Positions 58,764-64,000 of a stretch of DNA of 64,000 nt are shown piece after piece. Both the position numbers and the translations under genes were made by a program. Source of the stretch: Brachionus rotundiformis (taxonomy: Eukaryota; Rotifera; Eurotatoria; Ploima; Brachionidae). The notes beneath the pieces are model-generated. The model was given only the letters and a program-made list of their open reading frames with translations, made no database searches and was not told the DNA's origin. The stretch's first letter is position 1. Each line of letters starts with the position of its first letter. Location of the stretch: assembly GCA_016802295.1 (NCBI GenBank), contig JAESIW010000062.1, positions 49,233-113,232 on the forward strand, read 5' to 3'.

Positions 58764-59613
58764 ATAATAATAAAAAAACACACATACAGAAGTTTTTAAA
58801 AAATAATTTTTAAGCTTATCATTAATAACAATCAGGATCTTTTCTTGATATGACTTCACAATTTAAAAATCATTGTTTTTTAATTTTTTTGTTAATATAG
58901 AAAAATCAAATGTTCTTAAAAAAATTATTAAAATTGTTAATAAAAATGAATTAATGAAAAATCCAGTAAGAATTTATTAATTAATAATCAACATACAATA
59001 AATATTTGTTTTAACCTTATTTTTTAAAGAAAAGGAAAAAAATAATTACTGATTATTGGTTTTTTCATAAAAAATCGATACAAGTCTTAATAAAAGTAAC
59101 TTATTTTTTAAATTTCTTAAAACTTTTTCAATTATGTTCCATTATATCGCCAAACATACTTCTTCTATTAATTAAAATGCATCCTATCATGTTAATTATT
59201 AAAATTGATACAACAATTTTTAACATTGTATTCATTTTTGGATGAAAATTTTGAAATCTGTTTTGGCTCTATCTTTTAATAAAAAATTTTATCAAATTTA
59301 AGAGTAGATCGAAAAAAGTTTTTATAAATAGATAATTAAGTTATTTTTACTTATTTATTAAATTTACCATGGCCAAAATCTATCTGACCATAAGAAAATT
59401 GAAAACTGGTTTTAATATATTAAATTTATTAATTTTTTTTTAAAATTTTTAACAGCTCATATCCTGCTTTATACCATTAAAAAATAATCAAAAGTTAAAT
59501 TATATTTAGAATAACGTTAATTGAATAACAAGATATTTCAATATTTAATATTTGTCTATTCTTTTTTACTTCAAAGTTTTGATAGTTTGAAAAGAAATTA
59601 TATTTTCAAGTTA
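58764..59613. other. AT-rich spacer with a third partial copy of the promoter unit
   Basis: Apart from the repeat at 59136-59332 nothing is recognised up to the glycosyltransferase-like gene. Confidence 0.5.
59136..59332 (-). repeat. Third, shortened copy of the small secreted-gene 5' end and promoter
   Basis: It matches 31185-31400, starting at GTTCCATTATATCGCC and including the first roughly 34 codons of the small minus-strand gene (ATG at 59235). It has a 16-bp deletion upstream of the start and then diverges. Confidence 0.85.
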
Positions 59614-60298
59614 ATGATGATTATAAATCAAAAAGTCAACAAATTTTTAATCTTTGTTTTTATTACTTTTATTTTTATAATTATCTATTTATATTATTCG
59701 CCTTCGGTCAATTTTTCGAAAAGTTTGTATCTTTTGAAAAACCATAATTCAATTTCCAATTGTCAACAAAGAGAAAAAGTAAAAATTACCAGTAATAAAG
59801 AATATATCTATGTACAAAGAGATAGAAAAATTGAAAAAATTCTAACAAATGCCACAATCACATGTGAATTAGGCAAATCTCTATCTCGTGGTAATAATCA
59901 ATCAGTTATTGCCTTTAGTTTGTATGGAACAAATCAGGTATATTTTAGGCTATTGGAGACCATTTTGATACAAGCCAAAGAGTTTTATAAAAATTATACC
60001 ATTCGAATTTATCATGACTCTTCATTGAATTCTAGTCTAATTAATAAATTAGAGTGTTCTTACAGCAATGTAGATTTTTGTAATGTAGAATACGTGCCAA
60101 TGATCAATTCAGGTATTAATAAAGGCAAAAACATAAACCTAAGCTACATTCCTCCTCAATCTTGGAGATTTATTGCTCTTGGAGATGACTTGATCAATAC
60201 AGCCTTGTGGAGGGACATTGATTCTCTATTTACTCAAAGAGAAATAGACTCTGTAAATGAGTGGCTTTGGTCAAATAAATTCGGTCATATTATGAGAG
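59614..60298 (+). CDS. Type II membrane glycosyltransferase-like protein, exon 1
   Basis: The start is put at the ATG at 59614 (a second ATG follows at once); the open frame upstream has no ATG. A membrane anchor FLIFVFITFIFIIIYLYY (about 59647-59700) follows a short cytoplasmic N-terminus, as in Golgi glycosyltransferases. The lumenal part has the motif IPPQSWRFIALGDD and the acidic LWRDIDSLFTQRE, a DxD-like metal-nucleotide-sugar site, then NEWLWS. The exon ends at AGAG|GTCATA (60298/60299), phase 1. The motif order, with exon 2, matches a family of animal glycosyltransferase-like proteins; donor and acceptor sugars are unknown. Confidence 0.65.
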
Positions 60299-60350
60299 GT
60301 CATATTTAAATAAAAGATAAATTCAGCAAGAATAAAACTTTATTTTCCAG
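60299..60350 (+). other. 52-bp intron of the glycosyltransferase-like gene
   Basis: It begins GTCATA and ends TTTTCCAG; removal restores an aspartate codon and the motif HIMRDHPHHG. Confidence 0.75.
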
Positions 60351-60730
60351 ATCATCCACATCATGGTACATTAATACTAGCAGGAATGTGGGGTCTCAAA
60401 TTGAGTCAAAATCGCGTTTTGGCAAATCAATTTTTTGCCAAATTGCAAGACAAGACAATGGCACCCAATTTTTTAAAAAGTGGAGTTGCCAGAAAATGGC
60501 TTGACCAGCAGTATTTAGCTGTTCATGTATACAAATACATCAAAAACATTTCAGTAATTCATGATAGTTTTTTATGCAATATATACCATGACTCGACTCC
60601 GTATCCAAGCAAGAGAAAAGGAAATTGCTTTGTAGCCACACAAACATCAAATTGTAGTGCGATTAAAATGCTGCCTCCATGTCCGAAAGAATGTAGGCCA
60701 CACAATCATCAAGACTGGGATCGATGTTAA
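60351..60730 (+). CDS. Type II membrane glycosyltransferase-like protein, exon 2
   Basis: It continues with HPHHGTLILAGMWGLKL, completing the RDHPxH...ILxGMWG signature of the family, then RKWLDQQYL and a cysteine-rich end (CPKECRPHNHQDWDRC) to TAA at 60730. The short intron and clean reading suggest a functional gene of about 355 residues. Confidence 0.65.
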
Positions 60731-63700
60731 TCAATGAATTTTCCTTAATCTAAGAAAAATATATGTTGTAGTTTTAATCACTAAATTAAGGTTTTTTTAA
60801 TTTATTTTGTACAAATAAAACTAATTTAATCAAATTGAACTTGTTTAATTGTAAAAGGGCTACTAAAATTTTTAAAAATATTTAATATTATTAAATTTTT
60901 TCAGAATATAATTTATCTATTCCTATATCTGTTTAAAAAATACTAGTCCGCTAAAAATCACTACTACAATCACCTCAAATCACTTTAATTATCGCTTCTA
61001 TATTAGTTAAAAGATAAATTTTAATTAATTTAAATTAATTATAAAATAGTCTAATTTTTTGATTATGAAAAACATTTTAAGAACTTTCTTAGCAGATTTA
61101 CGTTGGATTTTGTTTTTGAATAAGTGTTTATAATAATTACTGGCCATAATAATTATTAATAATTTCTGTCTTTGAAAATAAATAGGCTAAATTTTTATAA
61201 ATTTTAAATAAAATTTTTAAAATTTAATTCGCATCACCGGACCAAAAGTACATGTACTTGTTGTTACTGTTTAAAAAATTATCGCACTAGCCGTGATTCA
61301 GAAGTTAGTTGAAATGCCCATTAAGTATATTAAGAATCCTGTTGTACCTAGAGCTAAAGTTGGTCGAAAAGCAAAAGCCGAAAAATGTTTAGAATAGCAA
61401 TAATTTTTTTATACTGTTTTTTGTTTAGTGTTTTTAAAGGTTTATTTAGACAATAAAAATTTAATTGAGTCATAAATTAATTATTTGTTAACAATATTTT
61501 TGCCAGAAAGTAACTATTTCTGAAATGCAGGTAATATTAATGTCTCATTTTTGAGATTTGTTAACCCTCGGATAAGGTTAAGTTAAAGAGATAGATTCAG
61601 ATTGTTTTTTTTTCATATTTTTTTATTAAACAATTAATCTACACAATTAATAATACAATTAAGGCCTGAGTTTAACAAGAGTTGTTTGTGGAAATATCCG
61701 AATAAGACGAATAAACGAAATAAAGTAGTTCATATATTTGGTAAAAAATTTAAATTAAAAACGCCTTTCAAAGCAAGCTAAACAATTTGTGTTGAATCCT
61801 AGTAAAAAGAATGGAATTTATTTGTTTGAAACTAGTTATTTTAGTTGCTTCTTTTGTCAGAAAAGAAGACGCTCAGGCAAAATACACATTATAAATAGGA
61901 CCTTATTTTATTTTGAAAATTACCTTTCATTATTTTGAAATAAAACGTTATAAAAGAAAAAAAAATTTTTTTTACTTTTCCCCACCACATAACAAATTTG
62001 AAATTTAAAAATTAAGTTTGAAGACAATGGTCGTTGCAATAACGATGTCAAAAAAACTATTATTAATAATTATAAATTATTGATTAATTATTTAAAACAA
62101 TTATTTTTAATTGATTTTAAAAATATTCTAATAATTTATAAAATAAAACCTAAAAATAAATCGAATATAATTTTAATTAACCAACATTTTTCGTAAGATT
62201 GGAAACAATTGAACTAAAAGTAAAATGTAATAAAAATTTATTAAATTAAAAGAGTAGACGATATCTGTATGACAAATTGGAAAATGAAAGTCAAATTTTT
62301 ATATTCATCGCTTAAAATTTACTCAAGAAAATAAGCTCTTTCTAATCAACTTAGATTTAAAAAGATAATAATTTTTTATTTTGATTATCGAGCTTAAAAT
62401 TCAAAAATTGACGGTATATTTAAAATAGGTTTTAATGTTATTTCAACAATTTTCTTTAAAGCTAAATATCCAGATAAATGGGGCAGTGAAATTCATTTTA
62501 ATTCGATCGTTCCAATTCAGAAAAATTAGAATAACTCTTTTACTATAAGGATTAATTTAGTTCTGTAAACTGCTTAATGTTTAAGCAACTTTGCTTAATC
62601 CAAAAATACATGTCTGCAAAAACTCTGCAAAGTAAGTGCACAATTGATTTGAATACTTTCTAATGGCCTGCAAAATGGATAAAATTGCAGAGTTTTTTGC
62701 AGACTTATTTTACTAAATAAAGCAAATTTGCTTATAATTGAGCATTTTATAGAACTAAATTATCTCTTTTAGTAAGATAGCTTTTTCTGAATTGAAAAAA
62801 TTGGAAATATTTTACTCTTTGATCTAATCGAATTTAAAAAAAGGTCAATTTATATTCGATTTTATATTATTATTAAAAATTAAATAATTACTTATAACGT
62901 GTGGCCAAAATAGTTGCCTGAAATTCAAAATTTTCAAAATTCTAATTTTCTTGAAATCCTTTTTAAAATTTATCCACTCTACCCTGTCTATTTGACCCGC
63001 ACCTCCGAACATGATTGCCTTCATAAAACATTATTAATGTATTATCAGATAATAGGGATCAGTCTGAACTTTAAAATATTTATCTCAATGAAATAAGAAA
63101 TTTATTGTCTTAATTCAAAATTCCATCAAAAAATAATCCAAATAAATTCAAATGATATGATTTTTTTATGAATTACATTTTTAAAATCATATTCAATAAT
63201 CTCATAGGTTATCATTATATTTTAAAAAATATCAAAAGAAAATTATACAATAATAGATTAATTTTTAATTTTAATCAACGAAATGCCTCGATCTAATTTT
63301 ATTAGTAAAATTTAAACTTGTTTTTTTGTCATGATAAATTTTAAAGCTATCTTTTCTTGAAATAAAAATTCATTTTAATTCATTTCTTTTGAGATTTTTT
63401 AAATGAACAATATAATTTAAAGTAAAATAGATGAAATTTTATTTAACGGTATTAAAAATTGGTATTTATCTTTATCAAATCTACACAATTGTATACTTTT
63501 TAAATAAAAATATTTCATAATTTAAGATCATGAGGAATCACTTGAAATTGTAAGCAATTCCCATGAAAAATCAATTTAATTAATTTTAAATGATTTAATG
63601 ATTTTCTAAAAAGTAACACTTATTGGAAATCAAATTTATGATGATGCTAAGTTAAAACTACAAGGTGAGAATATTTATTTAAATTTGGCAAGTTGAAGTT

Positions 63701-64000
63701 TATGATCAAATTAAAGTGATCATGCTCAAAAATTATTTTTAAAATATATTTTTAATTGTTTTCAACTAAAAAAATTTTCTTGCAGAATCACATTTTTAAA
63801 GTAAACATTCAATGTTAAGCTTAAATTTTTATGTCTGCAAATTTCTGCAAAAATTTAATGTAGGAAGAATTTTGCACAATACTCGATTATGATATTCAGT
63901 TTCACATGAAAATCTATCTCTGCATTTCATTTTTCAATTAAAAATAATATCTTATATTTTATTTATTTTGTTTTTTAGAAAAAAGCGAGTTTATAAAAAG
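60731..64000. other. AT-rich intergenic region
   Basis: No convincing gene is present. A 28-codon frame at about 61317-61395 (MPIKYIKNPVVPRAKVGRKA) resembles a basic linker of decayed transposases. An inverted-repeat element lies at about 62498-62835, and a fragment similar to its TCTGCAAA-rich arm occurs near 63830-63860. The rest holds nothing I can name. Confidence 0.5.
62498..62835. repeat. Imperfect inverted-repeat element (MITE-like), arms about 130-150 bp
   Basis: The left arm 62498-62628 and right arm 62682-62835 are inverted copies with indels, sharing AATTTAGTTCT, GTCTGCAAAAA and TTCAATTCAGAAAAA-type blocks; the centre is about 55 bp. No coding sequence and no clear target duplication were found. 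Confidence 0.7.

Noticed and set aside
1..64000. CRISPR arrays, operons, ribosome binding sites, rRNA or tRNA genes
   Set aside because: No regularly spaced short repeats, no bacterial gene packing and no recognisable structural RNA were seen.

Overview
This is AT-rich nuclear DNA from an invertebrate animal. Evidence: long reading frames joined by GT-AG introns whose phases match; decayed remains of a pecanex gene; a homeodomain exon; and an animal-type set of transposons (piggyBac, hAT, Merlin, MULE, Ty3/gypsy, LINE). The standard stop codons are used: the giant frames run for thousands of codons without TAA, TAG or TGA. A monogonont rotifer of the Brachionus type is my best guess from composition and gene content, but the window alone cannot prove it.

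Bases 1-29,200 hold two very large plus-strand genes, both built from protein modules best known in bacteria. The first (1-15,979, cut off on the left, three exons seen) encodes a protein of more than 4,600 residues: a glycine-rich segment, a hydrophobic block, a coiled coil, about 1,500 residues of unrecognised helical sequence, then a SecA-type ATPase motor with all main helicase motifs and a long C-terminal extension. The second (17,081-29,185, four exons) encodes a protein of about 3,480 residues laid out like a bacterial Tc/RHS polymorphic toxin: FG-GAP-like repeats, an SpvB/RHS N-terminal motif, YD repeats and a complete RHS core. This is followed by a membrane region made of about 70-residue repeats and a C-terminal domain carrying a Cys-Ala-Glu ... 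Cys-x2-Cys signature typical of deaminases. A fold-back repeat lies between the two genes. Intron structure and composition argue against bacterial contamination. The pair is the main candidate for an undescribed system.

Bases 29,200-43,100 are mostly transposon debris around small genes: a 5'-truncated LINE; a small secreted-protein gene (minus strand) divergent from a second secreted-protein gene whose start was replaced by a broken gypsy element; a complete but mutated Merlin transposon with an 8-bp target duplication; a broken Pif1-like helicase; and a lone homeodomain exon. Bases 44,700-49,200 hold a pecanex pseudogene split by a minisatellite and a decayed MULE. Bases 50,900-57,640 hold a decayed hAT element, a large palindrome, an assembly gap flanked by a direct duplication, and a nearly intact piggyBac with TTAA target duplication.

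Bases 57,640-60,730 hold the better copy of the secreted-protein gene (with an in-frame stop before a Gly/Ser/Tyr-rich tail), a third partial copy of the shared promoter region, and a two-exon type II membrane glycosyltransferase-like gene. The rest, to 64,000, is AT-rich and without recognisable genes apart from an inverted-repeat element.
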